Position numbers and translations under genes: made by a program
Source of the DNA: Zoogloea oleivorans
GTDB taxonomy: Bacteria > Pseudomonadota > Gammaproteobacteria > Burkholderiales > Rhodocyclaceae
NCBI RefSeq assembly: GCF_008107625.1
Contig: NZ_SDKK01000018.1
Location: 1 to 64,000 of the forward strand
DNA length: 64,000 nt
Direction of reading: 5' to 3'
Shown here: one piece after another, positions 47,794 through 56,443 of the stretch
Layout: each line of letters begins with the position of its first letter
How positions within the stretch are numbered: position 1 is the first letter of the stretch
The notes under the pieces: generated by a model
Seen by the model: only the letters and a program-made list of their open reading frames with translations
Database searches by the model: none
Told to the model about the DNA's origin: nothing

Positions 47794-49310
47794 TTGAGTT
47801 CTCCCTGGGCGTCGTTCCAGGCTTCGAGGGCTGCGCGCGTCTGCTCCACGTCGGAAAACGGGTAACGGACACCATTGATTTCCTGGTAGGGCTCGTGCCC
47901 CTTGCCGGCAATGACGATCACGTCATCAGGCGCTGCGCCCATGATCGTGTCGCGAATCGCCTGGGCGCGGTCGGGAATGATGCGGGCGCGCTCGCCGGCA
48001 GCCGCGGCGATTTCGCGGAGAATCGCTTCGGGATCTTCACCGCGCGGATTGTCGCCAGTCAGCACCACGTGGTCGGCCAGCCGGCTGGCCACTTCGCCCA
48101 TCAATGGACGCTTGCCCGGATCCCGCTCGCCGCCGCAACCGAAGACGCAGGTCATGCGCCCGCCGCGGGCCGTGACGGTGGCACGCACGGCGGTCAGGAC
48201 TTGTTCGAGGGCGTCCGGCGAATGGGCGTAATCGACCACTACCAGCGGATCACCGATGCCACCGAGGGTCTGCATGCGCCCCTGGGGCGGGGTCAGGTCC
48301 TCGGCAACGGTCACCGCATCTTCCAGCGAAAAACCGGAGGCCATCAGCGTACCGATGACCGCCAGCAAGTTGGACACGTTGAACTGCCCCACCAGGTTCG
48401 GGTAAAGATCGGCAGATTCGTTGCCACAGCGGGCCGTGAAGCGGATGCCGGCGGCCGTGGTGGTCAGCTTGTCGGCAACAATCACCCGGTGCGCCGGTGC
48501 CGCATCGATATTCGTCGGGATGAGGGTGTAGCCGATCACCTCGATCCCGTGGCCGGCCAGGCGGCGGGCCTGCTCCATGCCGAACCGGTCATCGAGGTTG
48601 AGCACCACCGAGCGCAGGCCGGGCATGTCGAACAGACGAGCCTTGGCCGCGCCATAGTTTTCCATGGTGCCGTGGTAATCAAGGTGGTCGCGGGTCAGGT
48701 TGGTATGCACGGCCACGTCGAAACGCAGGCCATTGAGGCGCCCCTGGTCGAGCCCGATGGACGACACTTCCATCGCCACCGCCTGGGCGCCGGCCTCGCG
48801 AAAATCGGCGAGCGTGCGATGCACGGTCAGGCTGTCCGGCGTGGTGTTCAGGCTTTCGGAAAGCGCACCGGGAAAACCAATGCCCAGTGTGCCGATCACA
48901 CCGCACTTGCGCCCGAGGGCCGCGAAGGCCCGGGACAACCACTGGGTAACCGAGGTTTTGCCGTTGGTACCGGTCACACCCACCAGCCATACGGCCTCGG
49001 AGGGACGACCGTAAACTTCGTGGGCCAGGTAACCGGACAGGGCGGACAGGCCATCGACCGGTAAATTGGCAACCTGCAACGACGCATCCCAGACGTGGTC
49101 GTTACGCTCCCACAGCACGGCGGCAGCACCGGCCTTTACGGCACCGGCGATGAAACGACGGCCATCGACCCGATGCCCCGGACAGGCCAGGAAGATATCA
49201 CCGGCACGCACCTGGCGCGAATCGGCACACAAACGGGTAACTTCGATTTCCTGGGCGGCCAGCCAGTCGAGAATCTCGCGGATTTTCTGCGGTGGTGCAC
49301 TGACGCTCAC
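47790..49310 (-). CDS. murE: UDP-MurNAc-L-Ala-D-Glu--meso-diaminopimelate ligase MurE
   Basis: Adds the third residue of the stem peptide. The ATP loop GVTGTNGKTSVTQWLSRA is near residue 112. The DNPR motif (GDNPRGEDP) marks specificity for meso-diaminopimelate, consistent with Gram-negative peptidoglycan. 506 residues. The GTG start overlaps the ftsI stop as GTGA, with GGGAGG five bases upstream. Confidence 0.97.
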   Translation of the reverse strand: MSVSAPPQKIREILDWLAAQEIEVTRLCADSRQVRAGDIFLACPGHRVDGRRFIAGAVKAGAAAVLWERNDHVWDASLQVANLPVDGLSALSGYLAHEVYGRPSEAVWLVGVTGTNGKTSVTQWLSRAFAALGRKCGVIGTLGIGFPGALSESLNTTPDSLTVHRTLADFREAGAQAVAMEVSSIGLDQGRLNGLRFDVAVHTNLTRDHLDYHGTMENYGAAKARLFDMPGLRSVVLNLDDRFGMEQARRLAGHGIEVIGYTLIPTNIDAAPAHRVIVADKLTTTAAGIRFTARCGNESADLYPNLVGQFNVSNLLAVIGTLMASGFSLEDAVTVAEDLTPPQGRMQTLGGIGDPLVVVDYAHSPDALEQVLTAVRATVTARGGRMTCVFGCGGERDPGKRPLMGEVASRLADHVVLTGDNPRGEDPEAILREIAAAAGERARIIPDRAQAIRDTIMGAAPDDVIVIAGKGHEPYQEINGVRYPFSDVEQTRAALEAWNDAQGELK

Positions 49311-51067
49311 ATGGCCTCCCGGACGTAGGGTACGGGGGCCGCGCCCTGACGTGCCATCTGCAGGGGCTTGAGCGGGGCATCCGCCGCGACACCAAGGGTG
49401 CGCAAGGCGCCACCCATCACTTGTGCGAACACCGGTCCGGCCACATTGCCACCGTAATGCTTGCCGTTGGTCGGCTCATCAATCATCACCGCAACAATCA
49501 GGCGCGGATCGGAGATCGGGGCGATACCAACAAAGGACGCCACGTATTTGAGGGCGTAACGCCCGCCAACCAGTTTCATTGCGGTACCTGTCTTGCCACC
49601 CACCCGGTAGCCTGGAATATTGGCTTGCGGCGCCGTACCGCCAGGCTGCACCACCATCTCGAGCATCTGCCGGACTTCTCGCGCGGTTTGCGGCGAAAAC
49701 ACCCGCGTGCCATGCAGCGGCGGCGCATCCATGCGGGACAGGGACAAGGGCACCATATCGCCGTCACGGGCAAAGACCTGATAGGCATTGGCCATCTGCA
49801 TGAGACTCACGGAAATGCCGTGACCATAGGACATGGTGGCCTGCTCGATCGGACGCCAGCTATTGGCAGGACGCAGACGCCCCCCCGCCTCGCCGGGAAA
49901 GCCCAGCTTGAGCGGCGCACCGAAGCCCAGATCGTCGAACATCTTCCACATCACATCCGGCGTGAAGCTCAGGGCCAGCTTGGCGGCGCCGATGTTGGAG
50001 GACTTCTGGATGACCTCTGCCACCGACAGGGCACCATGCGGGTGGGCGTCGGAAATGGTTGCGGAGCCAATGGTCATGCGACCCGGCGCGCAGTTGATGA
50101 TGGTGTTGGCGGTGAATTTCCCGTTCTCCAGCGCCATGGCGGCAGTGAAGGGCTTCATCGTCGAGCCCGGCTCGTAGGTATCGGTCAGCGCGCGGTTGCG
50201 GAGCTGATCGCCAGTGAGCTTGACCCGGTTGTTCGGATTGAAGGTCGGCGCATTGGCCAGGGCCAGCACCTCGCCCGTCTTCGCATCGAGCACCACTATG
50301 CCTCCGGCCTTGGCCTTGTGCTCGAGCATGGCCTGCTTGAGCGCAGCGTGGGCCAGGAACTGGATCTTGTTGTCGATGGACAGCGCCACTTCGCGGCCGT
50401 CCTGGGGCGGACGGATCGACTGCACATCCTCGACGACATTACCGCGCCGGTCCTTGACGACCCGCCGGGAGCCCGGCTTACCGGCCAGGGAGGACTCGAA
50501 GGCCAGCTCGATACCCTCCTGACCCTTGTCGTCCACGCCGGTAAAGCCGAGCACGTGGGCCATCACATCGCCGCCGGGGTAAAAGCGGCGGTATTCCTTC
50601 TGGTCGTGAATGCCGGGCAACTTGAGGGCGGCGATACGGTCAGCCAGCTCGGGCGACACCTGACGCTTGAGGTAGACGAAGTCCTTGTCGGTCGCGAGTT
50701 TCTGGTGGATCTCGTTGACGTCCATTTCCAGCAAGCCCGCCAGCTGACGGGTCTGGGCCGGATTCAGGCGGGCATCCTCGGGAATCGCCCACAGGGACTT
50801 GACCGGCGACGAGACCGCCAGCACATCCCCCTGCCGGTCGGTAATCTTGCCACGCGTGGCAGGGACCGCGAGCACCCGGGCGTAACGGGATTCGCCCTTG
50901 GCCTGCAGAAACTGATCATTGACCCCCTGCAGATAGACTGCCCGCCCGACCAGCGCGAGCGAGCCGCCAAGCAGGCACAGCAGCACGAAGCGCGGCCGCC
51001 AGGCCGGCAACTCCGAATGCAGGAGGGGATTGTGGTTGAAGGTGACGCCCTTCTTGGCCTTCGTCAT
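49307..51067 (-). CDS. ftsI: Septal peptidoglycan transpeptidase FtsI (PBP3)
   Basis: Class B penicillin-binding protein. N-terminal membrane helix (about 24-44), a dimerisation/pedestal domain, and a transpeptidase domain with the active-site PGSTMKPF (catalytic Ser), SSN in IQKSSNIGAAKL, and GGKTGTAMKL. The ATG at 51067 gives 586 residues and is preceded by GAGGAGGAG; it overlaps the ftsL stop. A longer open frame upstream lies inside ftsL. Confidence 0.97.
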   Translation of the reverse strand: MTKAKKGVTFNHNPLLHSELPAWRPRFVLLCLLGGSLALVGRAVYLQGVNDQFLQAKGESRYARVLAVPATRGKITDRQGDVLAVSSPVKSLWAIPEDARLNPAQTRQLAGLLEMDVNEIHQKLATDKDFVYLKRQVSPELADRIAALKLPGIHDQKEYRRFYPGGDVMAHVLGFTGVDDKGQEGIELAFESSLAGKPGSRRVVKDRRGNVVEDVQSIRPPQDGREVALSIDNKIQFLAHAALKQAMLEHKAKAGGIVVLDAKTGEVLALANAPTFNPNNRVKLTGDQLRNRALTDTYEPGSTMKPFTAAMALENGKFTANTIINCAPGRMTIGSATISDAHPHGALSVAEVIQKSSNIGAAKLALSFTPDVMWKMFDDLGFGAPLKLGFPGEAGGRLRPANSWRPIEQATMSYGHGISVSLMQMANAYQVFARDGDMVPLSLSRMDAPPLHGTRVFSPQTAREVRQMLEMVVQPGGTAPQANIPGYRVGGKTGTAMKLVGGRYALKYVASFVGIAPISDPRLIVAVMIDEPTNGKHYGGNVAGPVFAQVMGGALRTLGVAADAPLKPLQMARQGAAPVPYVREAM

Positions 51068-51333
51068 GGCCGCTCCTCCTCGATGGCGATGATTTGCCCT
51101 GACTGAGGTGGGCGCATCGCGAGTTTCTCGCGAGCGAGTTTTTCGATACGGGCGTGGGCAGCCCAGGTACTTTGCTCCAGCTGCAACTGGCCCCACTCGA
51201 CCTCCAGCTGCAGCGAACGCTGCTGCTCCCGCTCGACTGCAGAGTAGAGCTTGCGGGCCTGATGCTGGGACGCGACAACGCCAAGACTGCTCGCCACCAC
51301 CAGCATCAACAGGAATCCGGTCAGACGGGCCAT
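51064..51333 (-). CDS. ftsL: Cell division protein FtsL
   Basis: 89-residue bitopic divisome protein. An N-terminal membrane helix (about 4-22) is followed by a leucine-zipper-like coiled coil (YSAVEREQQRSLQLEVEWGQ) and a periplasmic tail. It forms a complex with FtsQ and FtsB. It is recognised by position between rsmH and ftsI and by architecture, since sequence conservation is low. Confidence 0.92.
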   Translation of the reverse strand: MARLTGFLLMLVVASSLGVVASQHQARKLYSAVEREQQRSLQLEVEWGQLQLEQSTWAAHARIEKLAREKLAMRPPQSGQIIAIEEERP

Positions 51334-51337
51334 GGCC

Positions 51338-52270
51338 TCAGTCCTCTACCTGCTTTTCGGCGATCCGCATCACCGCACTGCGCGAACGCGGGTTGACCGA
51401 CACTTCAGCGTCCGACGGACGCACAGCCTTGCCGATCAGGGCCAGCTTCGGCTTCGGCATGTCGGCCGCACGCACCGGCAAGCGGGCCGGCAACTGCGGC
51501 GGTCGCGACGCATCACGCATGAAACGCTTGACAATGCGGTCTTCAAGGGAATGAAAGCTGATCACGACCAGACGCCCCCCCGGCGCCAGCGCTGCCACTA
51601 CCTGCGGCAGGACTAGCGACAGTTCCTCAAGCTCTTGATTGACGCAAATCCGTAGAGCCTGGAAGGTGCGCGTCGCAGGGTGCTGACCCGGCTCGCGTGT
51701 CCAGACCGTCTTTTCCACGAGCGCGGCAAGCTGTCCAGTGGTTGCAATAGCCCCCCCTGTCCGAGCAGCAATAAGCGCCTTTGCAATCTCATAAGCAAAC
51801 CGTTCTTCACCGTATTCCCTCAGCACGCGGGTTATGTCGGCGACCGACGCTTCCGCCAGCCACTCCGCCGCGGTCATCCCGCGGGTCGTATCCATTCGCA
51901 TATCGAGCGGCGCATCGAACCGAAAGCTCATGCCCCGCTCAGCTTCGTCCAGCTGGGGAGATGAAACCCCCAGATCCAGCAGGACGCCATCCACCTGCGT
52001 CACACCCCGCTCTGCCAGCGCCTCGGCAAAGTCCGAAAACGGCGCATGCACCAATTCAAAACGGGGGTCATCCACGGCCTGACCGGCAGCCACCGCCACC
52101 GGGTCACGATCGAAAGCGATCAGGCGGCCCTGCGGCCCCAGACTCGCCAGCACCAGGCGACTGTGACCACCGCGCCCGAAAGTGCCATCCACGTAAATAC
52201 CGTCTGGCTTGATGGCCAGACCCTCTACCGCCTCTTGCAGCAGCACCGTGATATGCGGTGTAGCGCTCAC
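51338..52270 (-). CDS. rsmH: 16S rRNA (cytosine-1402-N4) methyltransferase RsmH
   Basis: SAM-dependent methyltransferase of the ribosomal decoding centre. It begins with [13 protein letters not shown], has the SAM-binding motif [16 protein letters not shown], the [16 protein letters not shown] motif and the C-terminal [18 protein letters not shown]. 310 residues. It overlaps mraZ by four bases. Confidence 0.98.
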   Translation of the reverse strand: MSATPHITVLLQEAVEGLAIKPDGIYVDGTFGRGGHSRLVLASLGPQGRLIAFDRDPVAVAAGQAVDDPRFELVHAPFSDFAEALAERGVTQVDGVLLDLGVSSPQLDEAERGMSFRFDAPLDMRMDTTRGMTAAEWLAEASVADITRVLREYGEERFAYEIAKALIAARTGGAIATTGQLAALVEKTVWTREPGQHPATRTFQALRICVNQELEELSLVLPQVVAALAPGGRLVVISFHSLEDRIVKRFMRDASRPPQLPARLPVRAADMPKPKLALIGKAVRPSDAEVSVNPRSRSAVMRIAEKQVED

Positions 52271-52713
52271 AGCGGCAGGTTTTCCCAGCCAGCCGGCATG
52301 AGCTGCTCGCCGAGGGCGAAGATCGCCTCCTGCTGCTTTTGCCAGCCGGCATCCGACCAGAGTTCAAAGTGATCGCCCTGTCCCACCAAATGCACCTGCT
52401 TTTCAAGTTGGGCGAAGTTGCGCAGCTCCGGCGCAATCAACACACGACCTGCCGAATCCACCTCTTCATCGCGGGCAAAACCCACCAGAAGGCGTTTGAG
52501 CAGGGCGGAGTGCTGATCGAGGCTGGATCCGGCAAGCACCTTGTTGCGGATCGGCTCCCAAGCGGGAGCGGGATAAATAAGAAGGCAGCGATGGGGGTGA
52601 GCCGTAAGGATCAGCTGGTTCTCGGCGAGCTTGACCAGCGCGTCCCGATGCCGCGCCGGAATCGCCAGGCGACCCTTCGCATCAAGACTGAGCGCTGCTG
52701 CGCCTTGAAACAT
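52267..52713 (-). CDS. mraZ: Transcriptional regulator MraZ
   Basis: First gene of the dcw cluster. The 148-residue protein contains two SpoVT/AbrB-like domains, each with a DxxGRxxxP-type core: [17 protein letters not shown] and [14 protein letters not shown]. It forms ring-shaped oligomers that bind repeats at its own promoter and represses the operon in E. coli. Such repeats are present at 52751-52785. The ATG at 52713 is used because [15 protein letters not shown] is the usual N-terminus; a longer open frame crosses the operator region. Confidence 0.96.
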   Translation of the reverse strand: MFQGAAALSLDAKGRLAIPARHRDALVKLAENQLILTAHPHRCLLIYPAPAWEPIRNKVLAGSSLDQHSALLKRLLVGFARDEEVDSAGRVLIAPELRNFAQLEKQVHLVGQGDHFELWSDAGWQKQQEAIFALGEQLMPAGWENLPL

Positions 52714-52750
52714 GAAACCCCCACTTCTGCACTTGAACAAACGGGAAAAA

Positions 52751-52785
52751 CTCACTTCCTCCCACTTTCGTCCACTCCATCCCAC
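52751..52785 (-). promoter_or_regulatory. MraZ operator: four 10-bp-spaced boxes
   Basis: On the minus strand GTGGG, GTGGA, GTGGG and GTGAG follow one another at exact 10-bp intervals (5' ends at 52785, 52775, 52765 and 52755), ending 38 bases before the mraZ ATG. Tandem TGGG-type repeats with a 10-bp period are the known MraZ-binding sites. They overlap and follow the -10 element of the mra promoter, which fits autorepression. Confidence 0.85.
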
Positions 52786-52812
52786 TTTAGAACAAAAGAA
52801 ATAGACGGTCAA
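52784..52812 (-). promoter_or_regulatory. Candidate sigma-70 promoter of the mra/dcw cluster
   Basis: On the minus strand TTGACC (52812-52807) is followed after exactly 17 bases by TAAAGT (52789-52784). The -35 matches 5 of 6 consensus positions and the -10 matches 4 of 6. The -10 overlaps the first MraZ box. The transcript would start about 65 bases before mraZ. Confidence 0.6.
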
Positions 52813-53056
52813 GCCGACCCAAACGTAAATCTCTTTTGGACACAAGCACTTACAGCAATGAGGGGGTATTCCGGGAAATCCGCTTATAAATCAATGCCGA
52901 TAGAAAGCATTGCCAAAGTGCTGGATTAATTGCGGGGTCTGCGCTAGCAGCAAAAGACCAACGCCGACCGTCAAGGCGGGAGGATGTTAAATCGCGTGTC
53001 TCGCCACGACAGGCACCTGAAGGGGACGTGCCGGTGGCGCAAAGTGAAAAACGGGG

Positions 53057-53448
53057 AAGGGAAGTTCGCCGATAAGCCGGGTTCTGTCGAGCGGGCCGAT
53101 CCGAAGATCTGCCCGCCGGGCAATCATTCCTCTGGTCGACGCGTTGCCACGTCGCTCTAGCAGCCTACCCGGGGACTCCGCGAGCAGCGTCAACGTCCCC
53201 CTATTTGGCCTTGCCCCGGATGGGGTTTGCCGTGCCGTCCGTGTCACCACGTCCGCGGTGGGCTCTTACCCCACCGTTTCACCCTTACCTGTGCTCAATG
53301 AAGAGCCATCGGCGGTCTGCTCTCTGTTGCACTTTCCGTCGCTTTGACCCGAAGGCTATGGCGCCCGGCCGTTAGCCGGCATCCTGCTCTATGGGGCCCG
53401 GACTTTCCTCGATGTGCGAACACACCGCGATTGCCTAGCGAACTTCCC
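53057..53448 (-). ncRNA. rnpB: RNase P RNA, bacterial type A
   Basis: Catalytic RNA that matures tRNA 5' ends. On the minus strand the universally conserved GAGGAAAGTCCGGGC (53410-53396) and the 3' ACAGAACCCGGCTTA (53087-53073) are present. The 5' GAAGTTCGC and 3' GGCGAACTTC pair as helix P1 at the two ends. The length of about 390 bases is typical of type A. The ends are set from P1 pairing and a TATACT box upstream. Its position next to mraZ is common in betaproteobacteria. Confidence 0.95.
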
Positions 53449-53455
53449 GGCGCGC

Positions 53456-53461
53456 AGTATA
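53456..53461 (-). promoter_or_regulatory. -10 box of rnpB
   Basis: TATACT on the minus strand lies seven bases before the inferred 5' end of RNase P RNA. It is followed by GCGCGCC, a GC-rich discriminator as expected for a stringently controlled stable RNA. I see no convincing -35 hexamer at the standard spacing. Confidence 0.55.
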
Positions 53462-53489
53462 GCCGCTCAGGCCACGGCGCGCCCCGAAA

Positions 53490-53918
53490 TCACTCGGATT
53501 CCCGCAAATCGGCAGCACTGGCGACAACTTCCTCCAGCACACAATCCAGCCGCGCATAAAAGGCCGGGCTCTTCGAGTCGCCCCAGGCGGTGATCGAGTC
53601 GCCAACCGCAATGCCCACCTCCAGCTTCCCACAGCCGTCCTTGCTGGCCAGGCCCGGCAGGCGTCCGGCCACCTTGCGGCCAAGGCGCCCTCCATTGGAA
53701 AAGACCACCACGACATCATCCGTCCGCCGGTCCACCCCCAGGCTGCTGATGCCGAGCGCCCGCAATGCAGGACCATGACGAGCCTCCACCTGTTCGGCGA
53801 TCGCTGGATCGGCCCTGGCCCGACGGTCAGGCGTGCGATCCTCCTGAAAGTAGAGAACGACCCCCACGGCAATGAGGGTAAAAACACAGAGAAAAACGAC
53901 TAGTTTGCGAACGTCCAT
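53490..53918 (-). CDS. Hypothetical single-helix envelope protein
   Basis: 142 residues with an N-terminal uncleaved-signal or anchor helix (about 5-25) and a small exported domain with two Cys (in DGCGKLE and LDCVLEEV) that could form a disulfide. I do not recognise the family. The ATG at 53918 is used; the frame opens four codons earlier at a TTG. It lies just upstream of rnpB on the same strand, and the rnpB -10 box lies about 30 bases past its stop. Confidence 0.65.
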   Translation of the reverse strand: MDVRKLVVFLCVFTLIAVGVVLYFQEDRTPDRRARADPAIAEQVEARHGPALRALGISSLGVDRRTDDVVVVFSNGGRLGRKVAGRLPGLASKDGCGKLEVGIAVGDSITAWGDSKSPAFYARLDCVLEEVVASAADLRESE

Positions 53919-54122
53919 GGTGAAAGACAAAAAGTTAAGTCACCATTTTTCACGTTTCTCCGATTCATTTCACCCAATTCCAGCACCTCACGGCAAAAGC
54001 GTAAGCAAATGCTGCAAAAAGCGGCTTTGACGCATCCGCTTACGTGTGTAAGCACAGCCAACACACCATGCGGTTCCCACGGTGCCGAGAATGACAGGAT
54101 TGAAGACCGGAGTGCTGCTGCG

Positions 54123-54686
54123 ATGAAAACCCGACTCGTCCGTCCTGTCCTGCTGGCCGCCCTCGTCACGGCCAGTGCCCTTGCTGCCCTGCCCGCGCAG
54201 GCCGATGGACCTCGTGGCCGCGGAGGGTTTCCGGGGCCACGCATGCACAGCCCCGGCCCGAGCCACTCGCATCACGGCTATCACGATGGCCGATGGGGCT
54301 TGTGGTGGCTTGCCGGTGCAACCTGGATGTTCTACCCGCAGCCGGTTTACCCCTACCCACCCGTGGTCGTCCAACCAGCCCCAGTCGAGCCGGTCATCAT
54401 CCAGCCCGCACCGCAGACCACAGCCCAGAACTGGTACTACTGCGACAGCGCCAAAGCCTATTACCCTTACGTGCAGGCCTGCACCGAAGGCTGGCGCGCG
54501 GTTCCAGCCACGCCGCCCGCCGCCCCCCAGCCCCCCGCTCCGGTCTCCCCCCAGAACAACTGGTATTACTGCGACAGTGCCAGGGCTTACTACCCCTACG
54601 TGCAGAGTTGCGCAGAAGGCTGGCGCGCAACCCCCGTCAACCCGGCTACCGGTACACCGAACATCGAGGGAGGACGGCAACCATGA
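54123..54686 (+). CDS. Exported protein with two WYYCD repeats
   Basis: 187 residues. The signal peptide (about 1-27) is followed by a Gly/Pro/His-rich segment, a short hydrophobic WWLAGATWMF stretch and a Pro-rich linker. Two near-identical repeats of about 25 residues (about 103-127 and 146-170) share NWYYCDS, YYPYVQ, C and EGWRA, so each repeat has two Cys. The motif recurs in betaproteobacterial envelope proteins of unknown function. The stop overlaps the start of the glycine-zipper lipoprotein gene, so the two are translated together. Earlier in-frame starts would remove the signal peptide from the N-terminus. Confidence 0.8.
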   Translation: MKTRLVRPVLLAALVTASALAALPAQADGPRGRGGFPGPRMHSPGPSHSHHGYHDGRWGLWWLAGATWMFYPQPVYPYPPVVVQPAPVEPVIIQPAPQTTAQNWYYCDSAKAYYPYVQACTEGWRAVPATPPAAPQPPAPVSPQNNWYYCDSARAYYPYVQSCAEGWRATPVNPATGTPNIEGGRQP

Positions 54687-55168
54687 AAACCCGCAACCTG
54701 TTGATCCCCCTGGCCTTGCTGACCGGCTGCGCCAGCCTGCCCAGCGGCCCGCGCGTTGCCGTCATGCCGGCGCCCGGCAAGCCTTTTGAAGTCTTTGTCG
54801 CCGAAGATCGCCAGTGCCGCAACTTTGCCGAGCAATCCATCGGCATCGCACCGCAGGATCTGGCCACCCAGAACGTCGTCGGCAACGCCGCCGTAGGCAC
54901 CGCGATCGGCGCCGCAGCGGGCGCCCTCGGCGGAGGCCGCAACGGTGCGGCAACCGGCGCCGCCATCGGCATGGTGGCTGGCACCGCCAGCGGTGCATCC
55001 CAGGCTGGCTACGCGGGGGCTGAAGCCCAGCGTCGCTACGACATCGCCTATCAGCAATGCATGTACGCCAGGGGCAACCAGCTGCCCGGTTATCCTTACG
55101 GTTATCGCCAGCCGGCTCCGCTCCCCAGCGGCACGCCCTACTACCCGCCGCCGCCACCTCCGCGCTAA
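54683..55168 (+). CDS. Glycine-zipper lipoprotein
   Basis: 161 residues. The lipoprotein signal peptide ends LLTGCASL, with the lipidated Cys near residue 16. The middle contains a YMGG-type glycine zipper (about residues 65-110: GNAAVGTAIGAAAGAL and GAATGAAIGMVAGTASG), which probably forms helical hairpins in or on a membrane. The C-terminus is Pro/Tyr-rich. GAGGGAGG precedes the ATG, which overlaps the stop of the WYYCD-repeat gene. A role in envelope structure with that partner is inferred from coupling. Confidence 0.82.
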   Translation: MKTRNLLIPLALLTGCASLPSGPRVAVMPAPGKPFEVFVAEDRQCRNFAEQSIGIAPQDLATQNVVGNAAVGTAIGAAAGALGGGRNGAATGAAIGMVAGTASGASQAGYAGAEAQRRYDIAYQQCMYARGNQLPGYPYGYRQPAPLPSGTPYYPPPPPPR

Positions 55169-55196
55169 GCGTCCAGACCCGCCGCGAGTGACTTCC

Positions 55197-55230
55197 CCTG
55201 CGCCCTCCGGCACAATCCGGGCGCAGGAGA
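55197..55230 (+). promoter_or_regulatory. Hairpin covering the ribosome binding site of the ubiH-like gene
   Basis: CCTGCGCCC (55197-55205) and GGGCGCAGG (55219-55227) form a perfect 9-bp GC-rich stem with a 13-base loop. The right arm runs into AGGAGA (55225-55230), the Shine-Dalgarno sequence of the following gene, so folding would hide it. There is no T tract, so termination is less likely than translational control. Confidence 0.45.
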
Positions 55231-55237
55231 CCAGCGT

Positions 55238-56401
55238 ATGAAATTCGATGTACTCGTCGTAGGTGCCGGCCTTGCCGGCGCAGCCCTCGCAGCAGCCCTG
55301 CGCAGCAGCAGTCTCAAGGTGGGCATTGTCGAAACCCGCCCCCCGTCCCGCCCGGCTGGCTGGGATGCGCGTATCTACGCCATCAGCCCCGCCAACATGG
55401 ACTTCCTCGCCGCCATCGGCATCTGGCAGCACCTCGACGCAAGCCGCATGGCCCCCGTGTACGACATGGAAATCCATGGCGACGCCGGCGGCAAGCTGAA
55501 CTTTTCGGCCTACGACTGCGGCCTGCGCGAACTTGCCTGGATCGTCGAGTCGAGCCTGATGCAGCAAGAGCTGTGGGAAACGGTCAAACGTCAGCACAAT
55601 GTCACACTGATCTGCCCGGCCGAACCGGCCGCCCTTGCCATCGACGACAGCACCACGCGCCTCACCCTGGCCGACGGCCGGCGCCTCGAAGCACGCCTGC
55701 TCGTCGCCGCCGACGGTCGTGACTCATGGGTGCGCCAGGCAGCCGGAATCGGTGCCAGCAATACGCCCTACAACGAAAAGGGCCTCGTCGCCAATTTTCG
55801 CTGCGAAAAACCCCACCGCAACACCGCCTTCCAGTGGTTTCGCAAGGACGGGGTGCTCGCCTACCTGCCGCTGCCGGACGGACTCATGTCAATGGTCTGG
55901 TCAGCGCCCAACGAACTCGCCGACGAACTCCTCGCCCTGACCCCTGCGGCCCTGTGCGCCAAGGTCGCCGAAGCCGGCGACTTCCGCCTTGGCGCGCTTG
56001 AGCTGGTTACCCCCGCGGCCGCCTTCCCGCTGCGCCTGATGCGCGTCGACACGGTGGTGCAGCCGCGCCTGGCCCTGATCGGCGATGCTGCCCACGCCAT
56101 CCACCCACTGTCCGGCCACGGCATCAACCTGGGCTACCAGGACGCCCGCGTACTGGCCGAACAACTGGCGACACTGCCGGCCTGGCGCGATCCAGGCGAG
56201 CTGTCCATCCTGCGCACCTATGCCCGTGCCCGCGCCGAGGAAACCGCGCTGCTCCAATACACAACGCACGGCCTCAACCGGCTTTTCAAGCCGGCCGACC
56301 CGCTGCTGTCCGGTCTGCGCAATTTCGGACTGAACCTCACCAACCGTCTGCCGGTCCTACGCAATGCGCTGGTCCGCTATGCCATTGCGGGCCGCTTCTG
56401 A
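55238..56401 (+). CDS. UbiH/UbiF/COQ6-family FAD monooxygenase
   Basis: 387-residue flavoprotein hydroxylase of the aromatic-ring monooxygenase family that hydroxylates ubiquinone precursors. FAD motifs in order: [15 protein letters not shown] at the N-terminus, AADGRDSWVRQAAG near residue 158, and LIGDAAHAIHPLSGHGINLG near residue 280, which is the UbiH/COQ6 signature. The ring position modified cannot be read from sequence. It is followed 42 bases later by dsbC. Confidence 0.9.
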   Translation: MKFDVLVVGAGLAGAALAAALRSSSLKVGIVETRPPSRPAGWDARIYAISPANMDFLAAIGIWQHLDASRMAPVYDMEIHGDAGGKLNFSAYDCGLRELAWIVESSLMQQELWETVKRQHNVTLICPAEPAALAIDDSTTRLTLADGRRLEARLLVAADGRDSWVRQAAGIGASNTPYNEKGLVANFRCEKPHRNTAFQWFRKDGVLAYLPLPDGLMSMVWSAPNELADELLALTPAALCAKVAEAGDFRLGALELVTPAAAFPLRLMRVDTVVQPRLALIGDAAHAIHPLSGHGINLGYQDARVLAEQLATLPAWRDPGELSILRTYARARAEETALLQYTTHGLNRLFKPADPLLSGLRNFGLNLTNRLPVLRNALVRYAIAGRF

Positions 56402-56443
56402 ACCCTGCTGCTTCTGAATCCCCCTGTTTCCTGGAGATCCTGG

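Larger units (their letters stand above)
52714..53056. other. Intergenic region between mraZ and rnpB
   Basis: The part nearest mraZ holds the mra promoter and the MraZ boxes. From about 52815 to 53056 I see no gene or clear signal; this segment would include the 3' flank of rnpB. Confidence 0.5.

Noticed and set aside
45253-47865. Open reading frame of 870 codons antisense to mraY and murF
   Set aside because: Same cause: it shadows two certain genes and crosses their intergenic gap without any recognisable domain.
52987-53347. Short open frames on both strands between mraZ and 53490
   Set aside because: They lie within or beside the RNase P RNA gene, whose conserved segments are clear.
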